Shown one piece after another: positions 35,890 to 46,185 of a stretch of 64,000 bases of DNA (its first letter is position 1; every line of letters starts with the position of its first letter). Source of the DNA: Roseitranquillus sp963749675 (GTDB lineage: Bacteria > Pseudomonadota > Alphaproteobacteria > Rhodobacterales > Rhodobacteraceae); NCBI GenBank assembly GCA_963749675.1, contig CAVVNT010000002.1, positions 372,001 to 436,000 on the forward strand. Direction: 5' to 3'. Position numbers and translations under genes: made by a program. Below the pieces are notes generated by a model. The model was given only the letters and a program-made list of their open reading frames with translations. It was not told where the DNA came from and searched no databases.

Positions 35890-37971
35890 CTATTCGGCCG
35901 CGATCTGGATCACAGGCTCCATCCCGGCGAGTTCCTCTTCCGGCAGCCAGCAGAGGGAGCGATGCCCGTCTGCGAGTTCACGATAAGGCGGCACCTCGGT
36001 CTCGCAACGATTGTCTGGAACACGAGACTTCCACCGGCATCGGGTCTGGAACGGGCATCCGGGTGGCGGGTTCATCGCCGAGGGAACATCACCCTCGAGC
36101 ACGATCCGTTTCTTCTTGATACTGGTATCGGCAATCGGCACGGCCGACAGCAGTGCCTCGGTATAGGGGTGGTAGGGCGGCGAGAAGACCTGCTGTGTCG
36201 AGCCGGTCTCGACGATGTATCCTAGGTACATGACGACAACGCGATCAGCTAGATAGCGGACAATGCTCAAGTCATGGCTGATAAAGAGAAGCGTGGTCTT
36301 GTGCTGCCTCTGGATCTCCATCAGCAGGTCGGTCACCGCTGCTTGCACGCTGACATCGAGGGCCGAGACCGGCTCGTCCGCGACGACGATGCGGGCATCG
36401 CCGGCAAAGGCTCGTGCGATCCCGACACGCTGTTTCTGCCCACCGGACAATTGGCGCGGCATCCGGTCCGCGAACTCGCGCGGCAGCCTGACGAGGTCGA
36501 GAAGGTCGAGCATCCGCTGCCGGCGTGCTGCGTCGTTCTCTCCGACGCCGAACACCTCCAGCGCGCGAACGATCTGGCGACCGACGGTCATGCTGGGATT
36601 CAGCGTGTCGAACGGGTTCTGGAACACCATCTGGATGTCGGCGATGGTCTGGGTGTTGCGCCTCTCGATCGGAATGTCTTCGATCGCTCGGTTGTCGAGG
36701 ATGATCTTGCCGTCGGTGGCCGTCTCAAGGCCCATTAGCACCTTCGCGAAGGTCGACTTGCCGCAGCCCGATTCTCCGACGATGGCGAGTGTCTCGCTCT
36801 CTCGCGCCTCAAAGCTGATGTCTTCGTTGGCCTTCACGACCTTCTTGTCGCGCCCGAAAAGGGCGTTTGCGGCGACCTCGTAGTATTTCTTGAGGCTCTC
36901 CATGCGCAGCACGACGTCGCCAGTCTCGGTCGCCCCCGTTGCGACGCTGTCCTGGGGCGGCGCCTCCCAATCGATCTGCTTGTAACGGATGCATCGGCTC
37001 TCGTGGCGCTCGTTGTCGTCGACCGTCAGCATCGGGATGTCCTGGGAGTCGCAGTGACCGGCCTCGAAATAGTCGCAGCGTGGCCCGAAGTTGCAGCCCG
37101 GCGGACGTTCGTGCGGCAGGGGAAAGTTTCCCGGTATCGCCTTGAGCGGGCGGGCATTCTTGTTCGCCCCCGGCAGCGGGATCGAGCGGAAGAGCGCCTG
37201 CGTGTAGGGGTGGCGCATCTTGTTGAAGACGTCGGCGATCGATCCGGTCTCCACCGCCTCGCCCGAATACATCACGCAGATCCGATCACAGGTCTCGAGC
37301 ACCAGCCCGAGGTTGTGGCTGATGAAGAGCATCGAGGTGCCGTATCTGACCCCGAGATCCTTCACCAGGTCGACGATCCCGGCCTCCACCGTCACGTCGA
37401 GAGCGGTCGTCGGTTCGTCGAGGATCAGCAGCGCAGGCTTCGACATCAACGCCATCGCGATGACGATCCGCTGCTGCTGCCCACCCGAGAGCTGGTGGGG
37501 ATAGGCTTTCAGGATGCGCTCCGGGTCGGGCAGGTTGACGTCGTGCACGACCGACAGTGCCTGCGCCATCGCGTCCTTTTCGGACATGCCCTCATGGATC
37601 ATCGGCACTTCGGCGAGCTGGCGGCCGACCCGCATCGCCGGGTTCAGCGACGCCATCGGCTCCTGATAGATCATCGCGATCTCTTTTCCGCGGATCCTTC
37701 GCAGTTCCTCGGCGGACATGCGGGTCAGATCTCGGCCCTTGAAGCGAATGGAACCGCTGACGACGCGCCCGTTGACGCCGAGGTCCTGCATGACGCCCAG
37801 CGCCACGGTGCTCTTGCCGCAGCCGGATTCTCCGACCAGGCCCATCGCCTCTCCCGGCATGACGGTACAGGAAAAGTCCATTACCGCAGGGATCTCGCGA
37901 AGCCTGGTGAAGAACGAGATCGACAGGTTCTCGATCTCGAGGATCGGCTGGTCCGGTGTCCAGTCGCTCAT
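35890..37971 (-). CDS. Dipeptide/oligopeptide ABC transporter, fused double ATPase
   Basis: 693 residues combining DppD- and DppF-like ATPases. Domain 1: Walker A GESGCGKST (about 48-56), signature LSGGQQQR, Walker B LLILDEPTTALD. Domain 2: Walker A GESGCGKST (about 397-405), signature LSGGQKQR, Walker B VVADEPVSALD. Each half ends in a peptide-transporter C-terminal domain with a Cys-rich stretch (GCNFGPRCDYF; GCPFQTRC), so substrate is probably peptide-like. No permease is next to it; the only candidate binding protein in the window is the broken one at 44249-46078. Start has a gggagg site. Confidence 0.9.
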   Translation of the reverse strand: MSDWTPDQPILEIENLSISFFTRLREIPAVMDFSCTVMPGEAMGLVGESGCGKSTVALGVMQDLGVNGRVVSGSIRFKGRDLTRMSAEELRRIRGKEIAMIYQEPMASLNPAMRVGRQLAEVPMIHEGMSEKDAMAQALSVVHDVNLPDPERILKAYPHQLSGGQQQRIVIAMALMSKPALLILDEPTTALDVTVEAGIVDLVKDLGVRYGTSMLFISHNLGLVLETCDRICVMYSGEAVETGSIADVFNKMRHPYTQALFRSIPLPGANKNARPLKAIPGNFPLPHERPPGCNFGPRCDYFEAGHCDSQDIPMLTVDDNERHESRCIRYKQIDWEAPPQDSVATGATETGDVVLRMESLKKYYEVAANALFGRDKKVVKANEDISFEARESETLAIVGESGCGKSTFAKVLMGLETATDGKIILDNRAIEDIPIERRNTQTIADIQMVFQNPFDTLNPSMTVGRQIVRALEVFGVGENDAARRQRMLDLLDLVRLPREFADRMPRQLSGGQKQRVGIARAFAGDARIVVADEPVSALDVSVQAAVTDLLMEIQRQHKTTLLFISHDLSIVRYLADRVVVMYLGYIVETGSTQQVFSPPYHPYTEALLSAVPIADTSIKKKRIVLEGDVPSAMNPPPGCPFQTRCRWKSRVPDNRCETEVPPYRELADGHRSLCWLPEEELAGMEPVIQIAAE

Positions 37972-38027
37972 GCATTCCCTCCCGTGACCACCGCATCAGA
38001 CAGGGAAAGCGGTGATGCCGCAACTCT

Positions 38028-38711
38028 CTAGCGGCAGGCCATGGCGGCCGCGAAGCTCTGGCGCCCGCGATTCGGCGAAATCGCCCGCGCGCTCAGCGAT
38101 CCGTCGAAGCGTACCGAGACGATCCGGCGCCAGTCCGCGTCGGCGACGATCATCTCGGGACCGGTTCCGCAGTCGCGCAAGCCGCCTTCGATGTCCCGCT
38201 CCCCCAAGCGGTGGTTCGTAAAGCCTTGGGCCGAGGCGACCTCGACGAGAGATCCGTCAGTGAAACGCCAGACCCGCAGCATCTTCGCGAGGTGCGGGCG
38301 ATCGATGTAGGCGATCTCGACCTGGCCGTCGCCGTCAAGGTCGGCCGCACCTATCGGCGCCAGCCATCGGAACGCCTCCCCGATGAAGGGCGTCGCTGCG
38401 ACCAGTCCTTCGGCATCGTATATTGCCAGGCGCGCGCCCCGGGTCAGAGAGCTTTCGACCACGACGACTTCGGCCGCGCCGTCCCGGTCGACGTCGACGA
38501 CGCGCGGGTTCGAGTCCTCGAAGACGCGGCTCTCGGGCAGAACCAGCTTCACCGACCGGCCATCCGCCAGCCGCATGCGCAGGGCGCCCCATTCGATCGC
38601 ATCGCCAAGGACTTCGTGCGCGTATCTTTCCGTCGGGTCGTCGTAGGCCGCTGAGACCACCTGCGCTTCGGCAACCCCGGCCAGGCAGAGCACCAGCAGG
38701 AGCGCCCTCAC
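38028..38711 (-). CDS. Exported FG-GAP/VCBS repeat protein
   Basis: 227 residues. Signal peptide about 1-16 (LLLVLCLAGVAEAQ). Calcium-loop-like repeats are visible as NPRVVDVDRDGAAEVVVV and GAADLDGDGQVEIAYI, the FG-GAP/VCBS pattern of beta-propeller repeats. Function unknown. The GTG start overlaps the hemB stop (GTGA), so it is cotranscribed with hemB, as often seen in related genomes. Confidence 0.82.
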   Translation of the reverse strand: MRALLLVLCLAGVAEAQVVSAAYDDPTERYAHEVLGDAIEWGALRMRLADGRSVKLVLPESRVFEDSNPRVVDVDRDGAAEVVVVESSLTRGARLAIYDAEGLVAATPFIGEAFRWLAPIGAADLDGDGQVEIAYIDRPHLAKMLRVWRFTDGSLVEVASAQGFTNHRLGERDIEGGLRDCGTGPEMIVADADWRRIVSVRFDGSLSARAISPNRGRQSFAAAMACR

Positions 38712-39694
38712 CCGACGATGCGCGCGACGTCCGGCGCGAAGTAGGTCAGCACACCGTCACAGCCTGCACGCTTGAAGGCGCCAAGGCTCTCCAGCATGAC
38801 CCGCTCCCCGTCGATCCAGCCATTCTGTGCGGCGGCGCGGATCATCGCATACTCACCGGAGACCTGGTAGGCGAACGTGGGCACGCCGAATCGCTCCTTG
38901 GTTCGGCGGCAGATATCAAGATAGGGCATTCCTGGCTTCACCATGACCATGTCGGCGCCCTCCGCGAGGTCGCGCTCGATCAGGCGCATCGCCTCGTCGC
39001 CGTTGCCGGGGTCCATCTGGTAGGTCTTCTTGTCGCCCTTGAGCGCACCCGACGCCCCGACGGCATCGCGGAAGGGTCCATAGAAAGCGCTGGCATACTT
39101 CGCAGAGTAGGACATGATTGCCGTGTCCTGGTACCCCGCAGTCTCGAGCGCCAGCCGCATGGCGCCGATCCGTCCGTCCATCATGTCGGACGGCCCTAGG
39201 ATGTCCGCGCCCGCCTCGGCCTGCGCCAGCGCCATCTGGACCAGCGCCTCGACGCTCTCGTCGTTGACGATGACGCCGTCCCGAACGATCCCGTCGTGGC
39301 CGTTGACGTTATAGGGGTCGAGCGCGACGTCGGTCATCACGGCGATGTCGGACACCGCGTCCTTGACTGCACGGGTGGTGCGGTTGGAAAGGTTGTCGGG
39401 CGACCAGGCTTCCTCGCACGCCTCCGTCTTGAGCGCAGGGTCGATGTAGGGAAAGAGGCAGATCGCCGAGATGCCGAGCGACGCTGCATCGCGCGCGGCA
39501 TTCACGATGCCGGCCACAGGGTGGCGCACGACGCCCGGCATCGACGGCACAGCCACCTCCTCGTCTCCCTCCGTCACGAAGAGCGGCCAGATCAGATCGT
39601 CCGGCGTCACGCGCGTCTCCCGCACGAGGCGTCTCAGCGGATCGGTGCGGCGCAGGCGGCGGAAGCGGGCGGCAGGGTAGGGGGCGACGGTCAT
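38708..39694 (-). CDS. hemB: Porphobilinogen synthase (delta-aminolevulinic acid dehydratase)
   Basis: Condenses two 5-aminolevulinates to porphobilinogen in heme and bacteriochlorophyll synthesis. 328 residues. Active-site Lys residues lie in SYSAKYASAFYGPF and VMVKPGMPYLD. The zinc-binding Cys cluster of the Zn-type enzymes is replaced by TDVALDPYNVNGHDG, the Mg- or metal-independent type described for Rhodobacter and Pseudomonas. The start 39694 has ggagcc; hemC and hemE are at 60-62 kb. Confidence 0.95.
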   Translation of the reverse strand: MTVAPYPAARFRRLRRTDPLRRLVRETRVTPDDLIWPLFVTEGDEEVAVPSMPGVVRHPVAGIVNAARDAASLGISAICLFPYIDPALKTEACEEAWSPDNLSNRTTRAVKDAVSDIAVMTDVALDPYNVNGHDGIVRDGVIVNDESVEALVQMALAQAEAGADILGPSDMMDGRIGAMRLALETAGYQDTAIMSYSAKYASAFYGPFRDAVGASGALKGDKKTYQMDPGNGDEAMRLIERDLAEGADMVMVKPGMPYLDICRRTKERFGVPTFAYQVSGEYAMIRAAAQNGWIDGERVMLESLGAFKRAGCDGVLTYFAPDVARIVG

Positions 39695-39804
39695 CGGCAG
39701 GCTCCTCTCGGCTCCATCGCGTGGCACGGATCACCGGCCGCCTCAAGTCTGGTCAAGCGCCCGCGGCTAGGCTAAGCCGCCGGCCTGCAGAGACTGTTCG
39801 CCAC

Positions 39805-40302
39805 TTGCCCACAATCCTCGAATTCCTGAGCCTTCGGACGTTCTCCAGTATCTGGTACTGGATCGCGGTCGCATTGATCTGGGCGTTCCTCAGCCACCGG
39901 CCGATGGGTATTCCGTACGACATGGTCACGCGGTGCGCGACCGACCGGCCCGCAAGCGTCGAGCTTCAGGCGATGTCGCGTGCCCTTGCGCGACGGATAC
40001 GGAGGGGGGTGGAAACCGGCGGGACGCTACTCGTCGGAATCATGTCCGGCGTGCTGTCGGCGCTTCTGCTTCTCGCCTTCTTCTACGGTCTCGAGTTGGC
40101 TCAGGGCCTTCTGCTCATCGCGCTCCCCGTGACGCTCGTCGGCTGGCTCACGGTGCGGACCGCGCGTGCGATCGACGCCGGCGGGGAGCCGGCACGGCAC
40201 CTGAAGCGTCTGCGCCTGACGACGAACGCGGTGGCCCTCCTCGCCCTTTTCGCAACGTCGGTCTGGGGCATGTACGTGAATTTCGTCACGGCGGTGCTGT
40301 AG
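39805..40302 (+). CDS. Small multi-pass membrane protein, SufBCD-component-like annotation in Rhodobacterales
   Basis: About 165 residues from the TTG at 39805; a GTG-started longer frame at 39721 would overlap the hemB promoter region. Four membrane segments are likely, one near WYWIAVALIWAFLS, others at about 75-95, 95-115 and 140-160. The RTFSSIWYWIAVALIW and GIPYDMVTR elements resemble proteins that are called 'component of SufBCD complex' in Rhodobacteraceae genomes (from memory). No suf gene is nearby, so the name should be treated with caution. Confidence 0.65.
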   Translation: MPTILEFLSLRTFSSIWYWIAVALIWAFLSHRPMGIPYDMVTRCATDRPASVELQAMSRALARRIRRGVETGGTLLVGIMSGVLSALLLLAFFYGLELAQGLLLIALPVTLVGWLTVRTARAIDAGGEPARHLKRLRLTTNAVALLALFATSVWGMYVNFVTAVL

Positions 40303-40354
40303 CGGCCGTCGCGTCGCCCGTTGACACCGGCACACCTATCGTTACGTCCCCGCC

Positions 40355-43300
40355 ATGGCCCGCGATCATGTCACTGTCGGCGGCGCGCCCGAGGGGTTCG
40401 ACGCGCGCCTCGTCGCGACAGAACTCGAGCGGCGCGGAAAGCCCGTCATCCACGTCGCACGCGATGACAGGCGCCTCGTCCAGATGCAGGCAGCGCTCAG
40501 CTTCTTCGCGCCCGATGTCCCGGCGCTGACCTTCCCCGCGTGGGAGTGTCTGCCGTACGACCGGATTTCTCCCAACCCAGACGTGTCGGCGAACCGGATG
40601 GCGACGCTCGCGGCACTGGTTCACGGTCTGCCCGACCGGTTCGTGCTGCTGACCACGATGAACGCGGCGACGCAGCGCGTCCCCCCTCGCGACACGGTCA
40701 AGGAGGCGGCCTTCATCGCGCGGGTCGGCTACCGGATCGATGAGCCGGCATTGCGGCAGTTCTTCTCCCGCATGGGCTTCTCGCAGGCGCCGACAGTGGC
40801 GGAGCCCGGCGACTATGCGATTCGCGGCGGGATCATCGACGTCTGGCCGCCGGGGGAAGGCGGGCCCGTGCGCCTCGACCTCTTCGGTGACGAGCTCGAA
40901 GGGGCGCGGCGGTTCGATCCGGCAACCCAGCGGACGACGGAGAAGCTCAACACTGTCGAGCTGGCACCGGTGTCGGAGGTCATCCTCGACGAGCCCGCGA
41001 TCACGCGCTTCCGCCAATCCTACCGGGCGGAGTTTGGCGCAACCGGCGACGATCCGCTTTACGAGGCGGTCTCCGCAGGCCGCAAGCATGCCGGGATGGA
41101 GCACTGGCTGCCGTTCTTTCACGAGCGGCTCGAGACGCTGTTCGAGTATCTGCCCGAGGCGTCGATCTGTCTCGACGATCAGGCGACAGCAGCGCGCCAC
41201 GCGAGGTGGGAGCTGGTCAGCGACGCCTACGACAGCCGCCGCGAGGGGCTGCAGGCGAAGGCGCGCCTCGACAGCGTATACAAACCTTGCCCGCCGGAGT
41301 TGCTCTACCTCGACGACGGAGCCTGGGACGAGGCGATCGATGAGCGTCGCGTCCTGCGGTTCGAGGCGCTGCCGCAGCCGACGGGCCCGGGGGTGATCGA
41401 CGCAGGCGGTCGCATCGGGCGGAACTTCTCCCCGGAGCGCCAGCAGGAGAGCGTCAGCCTCTTCGGCGCACTCGCCGATCACGTCAGGCAGAAGCGGCGC
41501 GAGGGTCAGGTCATCGTTGCCAGCTACTCCGAAGGCGCGCGCGAGCGCTTGGGCGGGCTGCTGGAGGACCAGGAGATCGCCGGCGCCAAGGTGATCGCCG
41601 ACGCACGCGATGTCGCCGATGGAAAGGGCGGCCTCTTTCTCGCGGTCTGGGGCCTGGAGCACGGCTTCGAGGGGCCGCGGGGCGACTACCGACTGACCGT
41701 GATCTCCGAGCAGGACGTGCTGGGCGACCGCCTGGTGCAGACCGGCAAGAAGAAGCGCCGGCGCGCCGAGAACTTCCTGACCGAGCACCAGAGCCTGTCG
41801 CCGGACGACCTGATCGTCCACGTCGATCATGGGTTGGGCCGTTACAAGGGCCTCGAGGTGATCGAGGCGCTCGGCGCGGCGCACGAGATGATCCATCTCG
41901 AATACGCCGGCGGAGACCGCCTCTACCTACCGGTCGAGAACATCGAGCTGTCTGAGCCGCTACGGGCACGAGGAGGGGCTGCTCGACAAGCTCGGCGGCG
42001 GCGCATGGCAGGCGCGCAAGGCCAAGATGAAGCAGCGCATCCGCGAGGTCGCGGATCGACTTATCCGGATCGCCGCCGAGCGTCTGCTGCGCTCCGCCCC
42101 GATCCTGGAGCCGCCCGACGAGATGTGGAACGCGTTCTGCGCGCGCTTTCCCTACGAGGAGACCGAGGATCAGCTGGCCGCGATCGAGGATACGATCGAC
42201 AGACCTTGCCGCCGGCGTGCCGATGGACCGACTGATCTGCGGCGACGTCGGCTTCGGCAAGACCGAGGTCGCGATGCGCGCCGCATTCGTCGCGGCGATG
42301 TCCGGCCAACAGGTCGCGGTGATCGCGCCGACAACGCTGTTGTCGCGGCAGCATTACGCCAGCTTTGCCGAACGCTTTCGCGGTTTTCCAATCGAGGTGC
42401 GGCAGCTTTCGCGCTTCGTCTCGGCCAAGGAGGCGGCGGATACGCGCAAGCGGCTTGCCGATGGGTCCGTGGACATCGTCGTCGGCACGCACGCGCTCTT
42501 GTCCAAGCAGACGAAGTTTCGCGACCTCGGCTTGCTCGTCATCGACGAGGAGCAGCATTTCGGCGTCACGCACAAGGAGCGGCTGAAGGCGCTCAGGACA
42601 GACGTCCACGTCCTGACCCTGACGGCGACGCCGATCCCGCGGACCCTTCAGATGTCGCTGACGGGCGTGCGTGACCTCTCCGTCATCGGCACGCCGCCGG
42701 TCGACCGCCTCGCCATCCGGACCTACGTCAGCGAGTTCGACGCCGTGACGATCCGCGAGGCGCTGCTGCGCGAGCACTATCGCGGCGGCCAGTCGTTCTA
42801 CGTCGTGCCGCGCGTCGCGGACCTGCCCGAGATCGAGGAGTTCCTGCGCGAGCAGGTGCCGGAAGTCACCTTCGTCTCGGCTCATGGTCAGCTGGCGGCG
42901 GGCGATCTCGACGAACGGATGAACGCCTTCTACGACGGCCAGTACGACGTGCTGCTGGCGACGACGATCGTGGAGTCGGGCCTCGACATTCCGACAGCCA
43001 ACACGATGATCGTACACCGCGCCGACATGTTCGGCCTGGCGCAGCTCTACCAGATCAGGGGCAGGGTGGGGCGGTCCAAGACCCGCGCCTACGCCTATCT
43101 CACGACCAAGCCGCGCGCGAAGCTGACCGCGACCGCCGAGAAGCGGCTGAAGGTGCTCGGCTCTCTCGACAGCCTCGGCGCCGGGTTCAATCTGGCCAGC
43201 CAGGACCTCGACATCCGCGGTGCCGGCAACCTCGTCGGAGAGGAGCAGTCGGGCCATGTCCGCGAGGTCGGCTACGAACTCTACCAGTCGATGCTGGAGG

Positions 43301-43827
43301 AGGCGATAGCCAAGCTGCGCTCCGGCGAGCTGGCGGGTCTACCTGATGAGGGCGAAACTTGGGCGCCGCAGATCAATCTTGGCGTGCCGGTGCTGATCCC
43401 CGAGGAGTATGTTCCGGATCTCGACGTCCGCCTCGGCCTCTACCGGCGTCTATCCGAGCTCACGACCAAGGTCGAGCTGGAGGGCTTTGCCGCCGAACTC
43501 ATCGACCGGTTCGGGAAGCTGCCGAAGGAGGTGAACACGCTACTGCTGATCGTCCGAATAAAGGCCGAGTGCAAGAAGGCATGCATCGCGAAGCTGGATG
43601 GCGGCCCGAAGGGTGCGACCGTCCAGTTCCACAACGACAAGTTCCCGCGGCCCGAGGGACTTGTGGAGTTCATCCGCGACCAGAGAGGGCTGGCAAAAGT
43701 CAAGGACAACAAGATCATCGTCCGCCGCGACTGGAAGCGCGACAGCGACAAGATCAAGGGCGCTTTCTCGATCGCCCAGGACCTCGCCCAGAAGGCTGCG
43801 GCACCGAAGCAGGCGAAGGCGAGCTGA
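40355..43827 (+). pseudogene. mfd: Transcription-repair coupling factor Mfd, two +1 frame breaks
   Basis: DNA translocase that removes stalled RNA polymerase and recruits UvrA. N-terminal UvrB-like region, the RNA-polymerase interaction domain (HVDHGLGRYKGLEV), then a RecG-like motor with Walker A GDVGFGKTE, VIDEEQHFGV (DEEQ) and QIRGRVGRSKTRAYAY. The frame changes at 41951 (extra T) and 42201 (extra A); removing both gives 1156 residues, the normal length. The clean repair and single-copy housekeeping role argue for sequence errors rather than gene loss. Confidence 0.92.
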
Positions 43828-44181
43828 TCAGCTCCCGTCCGATCGACCGATCGGGCGGGGCTCGACCCTGTCGTCGCCGAAGTCGCCATCCTCTGCATAG
43901 ACATCCTCGCCGGCGGGGATATGCTGACTGCTCGCCGCGATGCTCGCCTCGTCATGCTCCTCGGACATCACGACATCGGCTGGGATCGCGCCTTCGAGCC
44001 ATGCCGCGACTTCCTCCCGCGCTTCCGCGCGGGTCAGGTCGTGCACGCGGGACAGGTACGCCTCGAACTCTGCGCGGTTTCCGTCGATGGCCAGAACATC
44101 GTCGTCTTCCGCGCGCGGCCAGCGGTCGGAAATCGCCTCCGCAAAGGCTGACCAGTTCGACGCAACCTGTTGCCACTCCAT
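43828..44181 (-). CDS. CsbD/YjbJ-like small acidic protein
   Basis: 117 residues. The N-terminal ~60 residues resemble CsbD-like stress proteins: WQQVASNWSAFAEAISDRW, then DDDVLAIDGNRAEFEAYL. The last third is acidic and low in complexity. Role unknown. The start at 44181 has gagga; an earlier in-frame ATG at 44214 is possible. The stop codon abuts the mfd stop (convergent). Confidence 0.65.
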   Translation of the reverse strand: MEWQQVASNWSAFAEAISDRWPRAEDDDVLAIDGNRAEFEAYLSRVHDLTRAEAREEVAAWLEGAIPADVVMSEEHDEASIAASSQHIPAGEDVYAEDGDFGDDRVEPRPIGRSDGS

Positions 44182-44248
44182 GATGTCCTCCAGTCGCGTC
44201 GCTATATGGCCCAATGCGATCTCGCGCGATTGCGTTCCTGCACGCGGG

Positions 44249-46078
44249 CTATTCCTCCACCCACCACACGTCGGGCTGGAAGCCGATCCAGTCGCCGTAC
44301 GCGGCTATCGTATGAGGGTACTTCAAGCTGAGCCGCGTGCGCGAGATAGCTCTCGGGCCGGTACCAGATCGGGATGACAAAGCGGCTGGCGGTCAGTATC
44401 CTGTCGAGAGCGCGCACTGCCGACACGAAGTCTTCCCGGCTCTCCGCGCTCAGCATCTCGTCGATCATCGCGTCGATGGCTGGCGACTTCGCGCCCATCC
44501 AGTTGCGGGATCCCGGCTGATCCGCCGCGGCCGACCCCCAGTAGAGTCGCTGCTCGTTCCCGGGACTGAGCGAGAGGCCGCGAACATAGTAGGCCATATC
44601 GAAATCGAACTGCTGCGTCCGTTCGTTGTACTGTGCGCTGTCGACCGTCGTGATGCGGGGCTCGATGCCGAGACGGCGCAGCGCGCCCGCGAAGATGTCG
44701 ACGATCTGCTGCGTCTCCGTCGCGCCCTGGTTCAGCAGGATCTCGAATGTCAGCGGGCGGCCCGATCGCGTTGCGCATCACGCCCTCCTGGACGGTCCAG
44801 CCGGCTTCTGCCAGCAGGTCGAGCGCGCGGGCGATGCCGGCGTCGATTGCGCTCGCTGCCGTCCGAGACCGGCAGCGTCGTATCCATCGATCGTGCCCGG
44901 CGGGAGAGTGTCGGCGAAGGGCTCCAGCAGCTCGCGCACACGTCCCTCGGCGGCGCCGGGCCGCATGCCAAGCTCGGAATTGGAGAAGTAGGACGTGATC
45001 CGTGGTGCTTCGCCGCCGTTCAGCACCTGGTTGATGAACTCGAAGTTGAAGGCCTCGATCATCGCCTCGCGGACGCGCCAGTCTGAAAAGACGTCGCGGC
45101 GGGTGTTCATCACGAGGCCCTGGATGCCCGAGGGACGCTCGTTCGGGATCACCGACTTCACGATGTCTCCACGCTGGATCGCCGGGAAGTCGTAGCGCGT
45201 GTCCCACGCGGCTGCATTGCTTTCGCGGTAGCTGTCGATGTCGCCCGCCTTGAACGCTTCGAACACGACGTCGCCATCGCCGAAATAGTCGTAGCGGATC
45301 GTGCCGATATTGTGCTGGCCGCGGTTGAAGGGCAGATCCGCTCCCCACCAGTCAGGGTCACGGTCGAGTTCGATGTAGCGGCCCGGCTCGAAATCGCCGA
45401 TGACGTACGGCCCGGAGCCGATCGGCACCGGGTCGAGGCCACTCTCGGTGAAATCCCGCCCCTCCCACTGCGCCTTCTTCAGCACCGGCCTGAGGCCGAG
45501 AATGAGAGGCAACTCGCGGTCTTGCTCGGAGAAGGTGAAGCGCACGGTCCGCTCCCCGACGGCCTCGGCAGAGGCGACATTCGCCCAGGCGGTCTGATAG
45601 CGCGGATGGCCTTCGGTTCCCAGCGTCTCTGAACGACCACAGAACGTCTTCGACCGTGACCGGCGTTCCGTCGGAGAACGCCGCCTCCGGCCGCAGCGTG
45701 AACTCGACCCACGAGCGGTCGTCGGCCACCTCGACCAATTCGGCGAGGAGGCCGTAGAGAGTGAAGGGTTCGTCCCAGCTTCGGCCCATAAGCGACTCGA
45801 AGACATAGGTTCCCACGCCATACGGAGCGCGGCCTCGCAGGATGTGAGGATTGAGGCTGTCGAAGCTTCCGGCCTCTCCGAAGACGATGTGCCCGCCCTG
45901 CGGGGCATCCGGATTAACATAAGGCAAGAGACGTCGAAATCTGGTGGTAGAGCCGGGTCGCCATACATAGCTATGCCATGTTGCGGCTCCGCGACCGCCG
46001 ATCTCGACGCATGTTATGGTCAGAACCGCCGCCGCCATCCCTGTGCGGACGCCTGGCTCCGAGCCTCTTGGTGATCAC
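44249..46078 (-). pseudogene. Extracellular solute-binding protein family 5 (peptide type), heavily frameshifted
   Basis: Periplasmic binding component of a peptide-type ABC transporter (YejA-like). A good start exists: GTG 46078 behind aggaggt. Family pieces appear in order but in several frames: HGIAMYGDPALPPDF, LPYVNPDAPQGGHIVFG, SFDSLNPHILRG, IGSGPYVIGDFEPGRYIEL, MNTRRDVFSDWRVREAMIEA, LDLLAEAGW, MAYYVRGLSLSPGNEQRL, and finally YGDWIGFQPDVWWVEE before TAG at 44249. I count at least seven breaks (near 46040, 46005, 45935, 45640, 44870, 44767, 44310), most fixable by removing one base. The density suggests real decay or a poor patch of sequence. Confidence 0.85.
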
Positions 46079-46150
46079 CGCCACCTCCTTTCTGCAGCCT
46101 GCCTCGGACGCCAAGGTACGGAGCGGCATTAGCCTTTACAAACTTTTAGC

Positions 46151-46179
46151 TTGGACCGGCGGCTGTAGCGGCGTATATT
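46151..46179 (+). promoter_or_regulatory. Sigma70-type promoter
   Basis: TTGGAC (46151-46156) and TATATT (46174-46179) are separated by exactly 17 bases, a near-consensus housekeeping promoter in an otherwise GC-rich setting. Expected transcription start is about 46186. It points toward the two hairpins at 46196-46253 and the bdhA gene. Confidence 0.6.
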
Positions 46180-46185
46180 CATCGC

